Below, piece after piece: positions 1 through 5,916 of a stretch of DNA of 9,380 nucleotides (positions within the stretch are counted from its first letter, which is position 1; each line of letters opens with the position of its first letter). A program made the position numbers and the translations under genes. Source of the DNA: Candidatus Fibrimonadales bacterium (GTDB taxonomy: Bacteria; Fibrobacterota; Fibrobacteria; Fibrobacterales; Fibrobacteraceae); NCBI GenBank assembly GCA_009788135.1, contig WQSA01000073.1, positions 1 to 9,380 on the forward strand, written 5' to 3'. The notes under the pieces were generated by a model. That model had not been told where the DNA came from, searched no databases, and saw nothing but the letters and a program-made list of their open reading frames with translations.

Positions 1-1383
1 GACCAGACTAAAGATGTTTTCTTGGAAGCGGCATTCTTCAATCCAACCGTAGTTCGCAAACAAGCCAAGAGACTCGGCATATCCACAGACTCAAGCTATC
101 GTTTTGAAAGAGGCGTGGACTTTGAACTGCAAAGCTACGCCTGCGACTACGCCTGTTCCTTAATCGCAGAGCTTGCCAGCGGAAATGTCTCAGAGCAAAA
201 ATTGGAATTCATTTCCCAAGAGCATTTGCCCAAACGCCCGAATGTGCCATTGCGCGAAGAGCGCATTGAAAAATTGCTTGGCATAAAAGTGCCAATAGAA
301 CAAGCGAAAAAACTTTTAGAAGGAATAGGCATAAAAGAAAATGCGATTCCAAGCTGGCGTTTCGATTTAGAACGTGAAGCAGACTTAATAGAAGAAGTTG
401 CAAGGCTAATCGGCTACGATAAAATCCCCTACGACATTCCAAGCTTCAAAGCCGAACCCAACGAATTGCCGCTGCAAGAAAGAATAAACCGAAAAATCCG
501 CAATTCTCTTTCTGCACTGGCCCTGCACGAATGTCTTTCGCTCAGATTTACCAGCAAAAAGAAAACCGAGTGGGTATTCGGAACTGGCGAAGACAAAAGA
601 GCAAACCCGGCTCCCCTGCTCAATCCTTTGAGCGAAGAACTCGCAGTGCTGCCAACCAGCTTGCTTCCAAACTTGATTTTCAGCGCGGCAGAAAACGCAA
701 AACATCAGAAGTCTGTTCGTCTTTTTGAGGTTTCAAAAGCGCAGTTCCCAACACCGGAAACTGCAAGCGAAAAAGACCCAGGGTTCAAAGAAATCCCAAT
801 GCTTGCAATAGTTTTTGCAGAACCCAAAGCGGATTTTTACGCCTTCAAAGGGTTGCTAAACGCATTTTTCAAAAGGCTGAAAATCTCCGTAAATTTTGAA
901 GCCCCGGAAAATCCTGAAACATTTTTGCATCCAGGGCGTAGCGCGTCTCTTAAAATCGGCAAAAAGATTATCGGCTCATGCGGAGAATTGCACCCTGCTG
1001 TTCAAAATAAATTTGACATGAAATTCAACTCATTCGTCTGCGAAATAGATTTATCCGTTTTGGAAACAGAGTTCTTAAAACCAGTTTCATTCAAGGAATT
1101 CTCCAAGCAAATGATTATTGAGCGCGATGTTTCCATTGAAGCGGAAGATTTCGTAACCCATGCAGAGTTGCTATCAAAATTCAAGGGCTTTAACCCGAAG
1201 TATTTATCAGGCATCGAGCTTTTGAGCGTTTATCAGGGAGAGAAAATAGCGGCAGGCAAAAAGAATCTGCTCTACCGCTTTTACTACCAAGCTCCTGATC
1301 GTACGCTCACAGACGAAGAGATCAACTCCGTTCACACAAAACTGCGAGAAAAAATATCTGCTGCGGGGTTAGCGCTGAGGTAG
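1..1383 (+). CDS. pheT: Phenylalanyl-tRNA synthetase beta subunit (C-terminal part, 5' end outside window)
   Basis: This is the beta chain of the cytoplasmic (alphabeta)2 enzyme that charges tRNA-Phe. The frame is open from base 1, so the gene starts upstream; about 460 codons of a family usually near 800 are present. Domains seen in order: the end of the B3/B4 region (FFNPTVVRKQAKRLGIS, then SSYRFERGVD); a B5 domain at about 230-450 with PSWRFDL, the acidic EADLIEEVARLIGYD motif and DKIPYDIP; the catalytic-like core at about 470-1080 (LNPLSEELAVLPTSLLPNL, FLHPGRSASL, GELHPAV); and a C-terminal FDX-ACB anticodon-binding domain at about 1100-1380 (RDVSIE, FKGFNPKYLSGIELLSVYQG, then DRTLTDEEI). 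The TAG stop lies 3 nt before the methyltransferase gene, so the two could share a transcript. pheS is expected upstream. The family assignment is secure. Confidence 0.97.
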   Translation, partial: DQTKDVFLEAAFFNPTVVRKQAKRLGISTDSSYRFERGVDFELQSYACDYACSLIAELASGNVSEQKLEFISQEHLPKRPNVPLREERIEKLLGIKVPIEQAKKLLEGIGIKENAIPSWRFDLEREADLIEEVARLIGYDKIPYDIPSFKAEPNELPLQERINRKIRNSLSALALHECLSLRFTSKKKTEWVFGTGEDKRANPAPLLNPLSEELAVLPTSLLPNLIFSAAENAKHQKSVRLFEVSKAQFPTPETASEKDPGFKEIPMLAIVFAEPKADFYAFKGLLNAFFKRLKISVNFEAPENPETFLHPGRSASLKIGKKIIGSCGELHPAVQNKFDMKFNSFVCEIDLSVLETEFLKPVSFKEFSKQMIIERDVSIEAEDFVTHAELLSKFKGFNPKYLSGIELLSVYQGEKIAAGKKNLLYRFYYQAPDRTLTDEEINSVHTKLREKISAAGLALR

Positions 1384-1386
1384 GCG

Positions 1387-2529
1387 ATGCAGAAAGATTG
1401 CGTTAAACATTTATCTCACCAGCAGAAAACTAATTTGGGGAGTTTTTACACACCATCTAAATTAGTGAATTTGGTTTATAATACTTTGGCAAAAAATGTG
1501 AACAAAAATTTTGTTGATGTAGTTCTTGAACCAGCCTGTGGTTATGGAGCGTTTTTTGCAGAAACATTTCCTCAAAAAAACGTGCGGTTTATAGGCTCAG
1601 ACATTGATTCAAAGGCTTTAACTATTGCAAGTAAAGCTTTTCCAAATGTTGAATTTAAAAAAGCAAATATGCTCTATCAAGCTTCTCGTTCAAAATACGG
1701 AATCGGAGAAAAAGAAAAGATTGCAATAGTTGGAAATCCACCATACAACGATGTAACTTCTCATGTAAAGAATGGAATAAAGGCTGAACCTTGTGAAATT
1801 GATAAAGAAATAAAAACCCGGGATTTAGGGCTTTCTTTTATGCTTGCTTTTGCGAAACTAGAGCCAACCTATATAGCTGTTTTACATCCGCTTTCCTATT
1901 TAATCAAAAAAACTAATTTTGAAACATTGAAACCTCTTATGCAAAAATATACTCTTTTAGATGCAGTAGTGTTTAGCAGCCAAGAATTTTCAGATACTTC
2001 TAAAAATAGCGGGTTTCCTATTGTAGCTGCTATTTATGAGAAAAATGCACAAGGTATTGATTATGGACAAATTGTGAAAAGAAAATTTAAAACATTGGAA
2101 AAACAAGAATTTTCAATTTCAGATTTTGATTATATTTGCAAATATATATCAAAATATCCATCCCATTACTCAGAAAAAAGAAAATTTAAATTTTTCACAA
2201 TGCGAGATATTAACGCGTTAAAACGTTCACGTACTTTTATAAAAGAAGATACTGCCAATACAATTTATATAGAGTCGGAAAAATTGCCTTATTATTGCTA
2301 TGTGGATGCTTTCAAAGATGTAATCCCTAAACTTCCATATTATTTTGGCAATTTAGATGTTCCTTTCGACAGGAAGGGTTTTGAAAAGCTAAAAGATGAT
2401 TTTATAGTTTTAAGTGCAGCCAAACACCCCGATATTTTTTGTTTCACTCCTGAACTTAATAAAATAAATTTTGCTAGAATTAAAGTGCAAAAATATTTTA
2501 ACAAACTTTTTAAAGGACTAATAGCGTGA
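1387..2529 (+). CDS. N6-adenine DNA methyltransferase (gamma-type), no nuclease partner in window
   Basis: A 380-residue putative SAM-dependent DNA adenine methyltransferase. Seen: an N-terminal G-S-F-Y-T-P element (residues 18-23), typical of HsdM, Eco57I and TaqI-type enzymes; SAM-binding motif I as EPACGYGAFF (48-57); an acidic residue after strand 2 in GSDID (70-74); and catalytic motif IV NPPY (117-120). The order I then IV with an NPPY is that of gamma-class N6-adenine enzymes. Residues of about 200-380 would hold target recognition but match no domain I recognise. A GAGG Shine-Dalgarno (1377-1380) inside the end of pheT, 6 nt before ATG, supports this start. The stop overlaps the next start as GTGA. 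Base composition is far more AT-rich than its neighbours (11 of 60 bases G+C in 2101-2160, against 25 of 60 in 241-300 of pheT), a sign of transfer. It could be a solitary methylase, a remnant of a restriction system, or part of a three-gene cassette. Confidence 0.88.
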   Translation: MQKDCVKHLSHQQKTNLGSFYTPSKLVNLVYNTLAKNVNKNFVDVVLEPACGYGAFFAETFPQKNVRFIGSDIDSKALTIASKAFPNVEFKKANMLYQASRSKYGIGEKEKIAIVGNPPYNDVTSHVKNGIKAEPCEIDKEIKTRDLGLSFMLAFAKLEPTYIAVLHPLSYLIKKTNFETLKPLMQKYTLLDAVVFSSQEFSDTSKNSGFPIVAAIYEKNAQGIDYGQIVKRKFKTLEKQEFSISDFDYICKYISKYPSHYSEKRKFKFFTMRDINALKRSRTFIKEDTANTIYIESEKLPYYCYVDAFKDVIPKLPYYFGNLDVPFDRKGFEKLKDDFIVLSAAKHPDIFCFTPELNKINFARIKVQKYFNKLFKGLIA

Positions 2530-2969
2530 AAGTGTATTTAGACAATTGTTGTTATAACCGTCCATTTGATACTCAAAATGGCGATACCATAATTTTTGAA
2601 TCAATTGCAAAAATGAGTATCCAACGACTTATCACAAATCAAAAAATAGATCTCGCTCACTCAATAGTTCTTTTGGAAGAAATTTATAACAATCCATTTA
2701 AGTATAAAAAAGAGCAAATATTGGGGTTTTTATCAAATTCTAAAATATATGTAGGTGAAGACAAACGCTCGGAAATAAGCATATATGCCAATGAACTTAT
2801 GAAAAACGGAATAAAATATATGGATGCAGCACATATTTCTGCGGCAATTATTGCACAATGCGATTTTTTTATAACAACTGATAAAAAATTGCTAAATTAT
2901 AAATCGGATAAAATAATAGTGATAAATCCTGTTGATTTTATCCGTATGTGGGAGAGTAAAAATGCTTAG
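2526..2969 (+). CDS. PIN-domain protein, putative RNase toxin
   Basis: A 147-residue single-domain protein of PIN (VapC-like) size. It opens with the PIN first strand and first acidic residue (MKVYLDNCCYNRPFD, D6). Further acidic residues sit where the fold needs them: E51/E52 after helix 2, D100 in YMDAAHISAA, and D119 in FITTDKKLL. In the family, these acidic residues bind Mg2+/Mn2+ for single-stranded RNA cleavage. Start choice: GTG at 2526 with AGGA (2514-2517) 8 nt upstream; it overlaps the methyltransferase stop by 4 nt (GTGA), which argues for translational coupling. Its 3' end overlaps the next small gene by 8 nt. It is as AT-rich as the methyltransferase (11 of 60 G+C in 2881-2940). 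It is most likely the toxin of a toxin-antitoxin pair; its actual RNA target cannot be read from the sequence. Confidence 0.85.
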   Translation: MKVYLDNCCYNRPFDTQNGDTIIFESIAKMSIQRLITNQKIDLAHSIVLLEEIYNNPFKYKKEQILGFLSNSKIYVGEDKRSEISIYANELMKNGIKYMDAAHISAAIIAQCDFFITTDKKLLNYKSDKIIVINPVDFIRMWESKNA

Positions 2970-3201
2970 AAATGAACAAGCTATCATAAGCGAAGGGGTT
3001 AAATGCCTCACAGACAAGCTCGGCTATGTAGAAGCAGAGTTTTTCATTTTTGCCCTAAAAAGAGATTCTTTTGATTATACGCAGTGGAGAAAAGAATATT
3101 TTGAAAACGCCTACAAAGCCGAAAACGAAACGCAACTTGATGTTTTTTTAGACTCCGCAGTTAAGCATTTTCCGCAAAAATCGTTTGGTTTGGATGATTA
3201 G
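2962..3201 (+). CDS. Small protein, putative antitoxin of the PIN toxin
   Basis: A 79-residue soluble protein without a signal peptide or membrane segment. The start is taken at ATG 2962 rather than an earlier in-frame ATG at 2932, because GGGAGAG (2950-2956) sits 5-7 nt ahead and the shorter overlap (8 nt with the PIN gene) is more natural. The core ...LGYVEAEFFIFALKRDSFDY followed by TQWRKEYF resembles, from memory, small proteins encoded beside PIN proteins of the DNCCYNRP type (pattern LG-V-AE-FI, then FDYT-W). On that basis and on the overlap I infer that it is the cognate antitoxin. No ribbon-helix-helix, AbrB or HTH pattern is evident, so DNA binding is not supported. The acidic C-terminal tail (FGLDD) could contact the toxin. 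Composition is closer to the host genes (21 of 60 G+C in 3061-3120) than that of the PIN gene. Confidence 0.7.
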   Translation: MLRNEQAIISEGVKCLTDKLGYVEAEFFIFALKRDSFDYTQWRKEYFENAYKAENETQLDVFLDSAVKHFPQKSFGLDD

Positions 3202-3216
3202 CAAGTCTAGCAAACA

Positions 3217-4125
3217 ATGTTAATAACTCTAGACTCTGCCATTAAATCTTTGCACGGCATCTTTGAGCCGCACTTCGCCGTTCAATACCTGAATTCAAGC
3301 GACATATCCAAAGAAACCCTCAAAGACTCTCAAGCCTTAATTGTCCGTTCAACCAGAAAATACGGCGCAGAAACTTTGCTCGGCACAAATGTAAAATTTA
3401 TAGGAACCGTAACATCAGGCTTTGAGCATATAGACACGAATTTTTGCGAGCAAAATGGAATTTTCGTGGCAACTGCGCATGGCAGCAATGCAAAGTCCGT
3501 TGCGGAATATGTAAACTCTGCGCTAATTGAAATAGGAGCCTCATCGCTTGGCATTGTAGGTGTTGGAGCTACCGGTGATGAGGTGAAAAAAGCGGCGGAG
3601 AAATTGGGAATGAAACTCTTTCTCTGCGACCCGCCAAAAAATCTGCACGACAATATTTTTGAGGCAGATATAATAACTCTGCACTGCCCGCTTCAAAAAG
3701 ATACCAGGCATATGGCAAACGATAATTTTTTCAAAAAAATGAAAAAAGGAGCATGGCTGATAAACGCCGCACGTGGCGCAGTATGCGATAGCGAAGCTCT
3801 GAGACGAGCCTTGCAAAGCGGACATTTAGGCGGAGCGATTATAGATGTCTGGGAAAATGAACCCAATATAGACGCAACCCTTTTGCCTCTTATTAAAATC
3901 GCCACGCCTCACATTGCAGGTCACAGCGCAGAAGCGAAAATAAACGCTGCGAATATGCTCATAAAAGCCGTCGGAATTTTTTTCAAAATTCATATAGAAG
4001 AATTAAAAATAGAGAATACGACTAACAATGGCCTGTACAATATTCATAAAGATGATGCTGATTTCAGAAAGGAACCAAAAAAATTCACGGAAATCAGAAA
4101 CGGATATCGCAGAGTGTATGGCTAA
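3217..4125 (+). CDS. pdxB: Erythronate-4-phosphate dehydrogenase (short form)
   Basis: A D-2-hydroxyacid dehydrogenase family enzyme, 302 residues, that oxidises 4-phosphoerythronate in the DXP-dependent pathway to pyridoxal phosphate. Seen: VTSGFEHID (65-73); the nucleotide-binding glycine motif GVGATG (115-120), then LGMKLFLCDPP (130-140) with no acidic residue directly after the strand other than D138; HCPLQKDTRHMAN (156-168); and the catalytic triad R186 (INAARGA), E215 (VWENEP) and H232 (IATPHIAGHS). IATPHIAGHS and DPP are PdxB-like rather than SerA-like. The tail NGLYNIHKDDADFRK and FTEIRNGYRR resembles the C-terminal dimerisation domain of PdxB, but the region between is cut down: family members such as the E. 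coli enzyme are about 380 residues. No clear Shine-Dalgarno precedes ATG 3217, which is 15 nt after the small-protein stop. SerA or another hydroxyacid dehydrogenase is the less likely alternative. Confidence 0.86.
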   Translation: MLITLDSAIKSLHGIFEPHFAVQYLNSSDISKETLKDSQALIVRSTRKYGAETLLGTNVKFIGTVTSGFEHIDTNFCEQNGIFVATAHGSNAKSVAEYVNSALIEIGASSLGIVGVGATGDEVKKAAEKLGMKLFLCDPPKNLHDNIFEADIITLHCPLQKDTRHMANDNFFKKMKKGAWLINAARGAVCDSEALRRALQSGHLGGAIIDVWENEPNIDATLLPLIKIATPHIAGHSAEAKINAANMLIKAVGIFFKIHIEELKIENTTNNGLYNIHKDDADFRKEPKKFTEIRNGYRRVYG

Positions 4126-4514
4126 TACTGCTCCTCAACAAACTTAAAAATTTCTGGCTCATAATAACTATGTCCCTTCAAAGTCAACATTTTTGTCTTT
4201 GGATACGAACCTGTCTCCCAATATACATAAGACACTGTTTGCCATTCGCCGCTGACTTTTATATATATAAATGACGTATCGGCATAAGCCTCCAACTCCA
4301 CTCCTCTCGGAAAACCAGAAAAATGATAAACCGTACCTGTTATGGATATATTATTGTAGTCAATCTTTATTGTAGCATCCTCCCACGACTCGCCATTTGC
4401 TTTTTCCCAAACGCCTTGGAGCCTCCAGTTAAAACTTTTATAATCGGAATTGCCTTCGTAAGAACCGCAAGAACCGAGCAAAAGCAAGCTTAAAAGAAGT
4501 AAGAAATATTTCAT
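4122..4514 (-). CDS. Small predicted lipoprotein of unknown function
   Basis: A 130-residue protein with a lipoprotein signal peptide: basic start MKYF, a leucine-rich core and the lipobox L13-G14-S15-C16, so the mature protein would begin at C16 and be anchored by lipid, probably in the outer membrane since no aspartate follows the cysteine. The mature part is rich in aromatic and beta-forming residues (WRLQGVWEK, IKIDYNNISITG, FIYIKVSGEW, YVYWETGSYP), suggesting a small beta-sandwich or barrel, perhaps lipocalin-like; I do not recognise a named family. Its ATG lies 7 nt after a TATATT on the minus strand, within a palindrome shared with the divergent DUF3450 gene, and no Shine-Dalgarno is visible, so it may be read from a leaderless transcript. 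Its TAG stop interlocks with the TAA of pdxB (CTAA, 2 shared bases). Confidence 0.8.
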   Translation of the reverse strand: MKYFLLLLSLLLLGSCGSYEGNSDYKSFNWRLQGVWEKANGESWEDATIKIDYNNISITGTVYHFSGFPRGVELEAYADTSFIYIKVSGEWQTVSYVYWETGSYPKTKMLTLKGHSYYEPEIFKFVEEQY

Positions 4515-4521
4515 AATGCAA

Positions 4522-4542
4522 AATATAGAAATTTTCTATATT
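4522..4542. promoter_or_regulatory. Perfect palindrome, candidate bidirectional promoter/operator
   Basis: Ten-base arms AATATAGAAA (4522-4531) and TTTCTATATT (4533-4542) flank a single T and match perfectly. The element fills the space between the divergent lipoprotein (ATG at 4514) and DUF3450 (ATG at 4549) starts. Each arm ends in TATATT, placed 6 nt before the plus-strand ATG and 7 nt before the minus-strand ATG, the distance expected of a -10 hexamer for transcripts that start at the initiation codon. I see no good -35 hexamer on either side. A dimeric repressor site is an equally valid reading of the symmetry; the two are not exclusive. Confidence 0.55.
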
Positions 4543-4548
4543 CCTCCC

Positions 4549-5301
4549 ATGCGCCAAGCCCTATTGCTTATTTTTGCCGCCATGCCTCTTTTTGCGCAAG
4601 AGAGCGTTGCGGAAATTCAGCGTAATATTAAAAATGTAAAAGCAGAAACGGAAAGGGAAAAAAACTTAACGGAAGCAGAAGCTAAAAGGCATGCCGCTTA
4701 TGTGGAAAATTCAAAGCAAAAAACCGCTATTTTTGAGGAACAGGCAAAAGAATTGGCAGGGCAAATAGATTCGCTCAAGGCAGAAATAGAAAAACTGAAG
4801 GGCGCAAGGCAAAAGGCTCTGGGAACGGCTCGCTACTTTGAAAGTCGCAAAACTAAATACATAGAGGACTTGACGCTTGCAATAGATTCGCTGGCTATAT
4901 TTGCCGAGCAGGGATTTCCGCATAAGAATAAAGAAGCGGCAGAGACTTTTCGAGAAATTTCCTCGCAACTGAAAAAATCCGTGATAAGCCCGGAAGCCGC
5001 ATTTGGCAGGGCTTGGGAAACCATGTTGGAGCGAGTTCGCCTTGGCTATACCGCAGAAACATGGAATGGAAATTTAGAAACAGATGGCAAAACCATCGCG
5101 GGGAAATTCTTTCGCTATGGTACCGTTGCCTGCATTTTCGTAAGCCAAAACGGAGAAACTGTTCTGTGGCTGAACTCCCCAACCGGCAAATGGGAAAGCG
5201 CAGGCGAAAACCTGATGCTCCGTACAACCCTAAAAGAAACAATGCGCGTTGCAGACGGCAAAACCGCACCAAAACTATCGCTAATCCCAATTCCCCGCTA
5301 A
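4549..5301 (+). CDS. DUF3450 family periplasmic coiled-coil protein
   Basis: A 250-residue exported protein. The start is taken at ATG 4549 rather than the in-frame ATG at 4516, because it gives a clean signal peptide (MRQALLLIFAAMPLFA, cleavage probably after residue 16) and because the earlier ATG lies ahead of the promoter-like palindrome. Residues of about 18-110 are charged and heptad-like (EIQRNIKNVKAETE, EEQAKELAGQIDSLKAEIEK), a long coiled coil. The C-terminal half carries what I recognise as the DUF3450 signature: YTAETWNGNLETDGK (168-181), KFFRYGTVACIFVSQNGET (186-204), a tryptophan-rich WLN-TGKWES, and APKLSLIPIP at the end. Family members usually sit beside ExbB/ExbD/TonB genes and are thought to act with TonB energising complexes; none is in this window. 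The M15 peptidase gene follows in the same reading frame after TAA and one codon, so the two are likely co-transcribed. Confidence 0.82.
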   Translation: MRQALLLIFAAMPLFAQESVAEIQRNIKNVKAETEREKNLTEAEAKRHAAYVENSKQKTAIFEEQAKELAGQIDSLKAEIEKLKGARQKALGTARYFESRKTKYIEDLTLAIDSLAIFAEQGFPHKNKEAAETFREISSQLKKSVISPEAAFGRAWETMLERVRLGYTAETWNGNLETDGKTIAGKFFRYGTVACIFVSQNGETVLWLNSPTGKWESAGENLMLRTTLKETMRVADGKTAPKLSLIPIPR

Positions 5302-5304
5302 AAT

Positions 5305-5916
5305 ATGCTAAAACCCGAAACTACTGCTGCTTTTGAAATTTTCTGCGAAGAAGCCAAAAAACATGGCTTCGCACCTAAAATCGAAAGCGGTTACCGCAGC
5401 TTTGAGCGGCAGCTCTTGATTTGGAACGAAAAAGTCACCGGAAAAAGAAAGGTTCTGGACAAAAACTGCGAACCCGTAAACATAGCCGAGCTTTCCGAGC
5501 AAGAGCTTATGAAAACAATTCTGCTTTGGAGCGCATTGCCCGGCACAAGCCGGCACGAATGGGGAACAGACCTTGATGTTATAGATGCCGCCGTTGTTCC
5601 AGAAGATTACGAAGCAGAGCTTACCATAGAGGAATCCTATGGAGTGTTCGGAAATTTTCACAAATGGCTGGATAAAAATTCTTTTGGATTCAGGCGAGTC
5701 TTTTTGCCTGGCATTGGGAGAGTGCAGCCTGAACCCTGGCATTTAAGCTATGTACCAGAAGCAAGGAAGATTGAGCAAGCTTTTACCGCTGAAAACTTGG
5801 CAGAACGCTTGAACAGCAGCGGTATTTTGCTTTTGCCGCAAATTCTGGAGAATTTAGACTGGATTTTGAAAGAGCACGTTTTGTGTTATTTTGAAAATTT
5901 TCTACATTACGATTAA
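5305..5916 (+). CDS. M15 family zinc peptidase (VanY-like D-Ala-D-Ala carboxypeptidase)
   Basis: A 203-residue metallopeptidase expected to trim the D-Ala end of peptidoglycan stem peptides. The zinc and catalytic pattern of M15B/VanY is complete: SGYRS (28-32); S82-R-H84-E-W-G87 with D91 (the family's SxHxxGxxxD, supplying His and Asp zinc ligands); and E143-P-W-H146 near the end (catalytic Glu and third ligand). No signal peptide, lipobox or membrane segment is visible, which is unusual for an enzyme acting on the cell wall; a cytoplasmic role in peptide recycling, or export by another route, are possibilities. ATG 5305 follows the DUF3450 stop by 3 nt in the same frame and has no Shine-Dalgarno, so translation probably depends on the upstream gene. 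Its TAA overlaps the nuoN ATG by one base (TAATG). The last 50 residues extend past the peptidase domain. Confidence 0.87.
   Translation: MLKPETTAAFEIFCEEAKKHGFAPKIESGYRSFERQLLIWNEKVTGKRKVLDKNCEPVNIAELSEQELMKTILLWSALPGTSRHEWGTDLDVIDAAVVPEDYEAELTIEESYGVFGNFHKWLDKNSFGFRRVFLPGIGRVQPEPWHLSYVPEARKIEQAFTAENLAERLNSSGILLLPQILENLDWILKEHVLCYFENFLHYD
5893..5915 (+). promoter_or_regulatory. Candidate promoter for leaderless nuoN transcript
   Basis: GAAAATTTTCTACATT (5893-5908) lies within the end of the M15 gene and closely repeats the plus-strand half of the palindrome near 4528-4542 (GAAATTTTCTATATT). Its TACATT ends 7 nt before the nuoN ATG at 5916. A weak -35-like TTGTGT lies at 5881-5886, 16 nt upstream of TACATT. 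The repeat and its fixed spacing are seen; promoter function is inferred. The stop/start overlap with the M15 gene offers coupling as another way to translate nuoN. Confidence 0.42.

Noticed and set aside
406..705. Minus-strand open frames within pheT
   Set aside because: They overlap conserved synthetase domains and show no initiation signal or recognisable domain.
2932..2961. Upstream ATG (2932) as the start of the small antitoxin gene
   Set aside because: It would overlap the PIN gene by 38 bases, while ATG 2962 has a well-spaced GGGAGAG.
3199..3213. Direct repeat TAGCAA..TAGCAA after the cassette as a possible attachment or target-site duplication
   Set aside because: Six-base repeats are expected by chance; no matching copy of meaningful length occurs at the left boundary near 1384, and no integrase or transposase is present.
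4516..4548. Upstream ATG (4516) as the start of the DUF3450 gene
   Set aside because: It would add 11 residues ahead of a clean signal peptide and would place the promoter-like palindrome inside the coding region; no Shine-Dalgarno precedes it.
4895..5290. 131-codon open frame on the minus strand inside the DUF3450 gene
   Set aside because: It lies wholly antisense to a gene with a recognisable family signature; its translation is cysteine- and arginine-rich with no domain and no plausible ribosome site.
5308..5742. 144-codon open frame on the minus strand inside the M15 peptidase gene
   Set aside because: It is antisense to intact zinc-peptidase motifs; the protein has low-complexity, Cys/Phe-rich composition typical of shadow frames.
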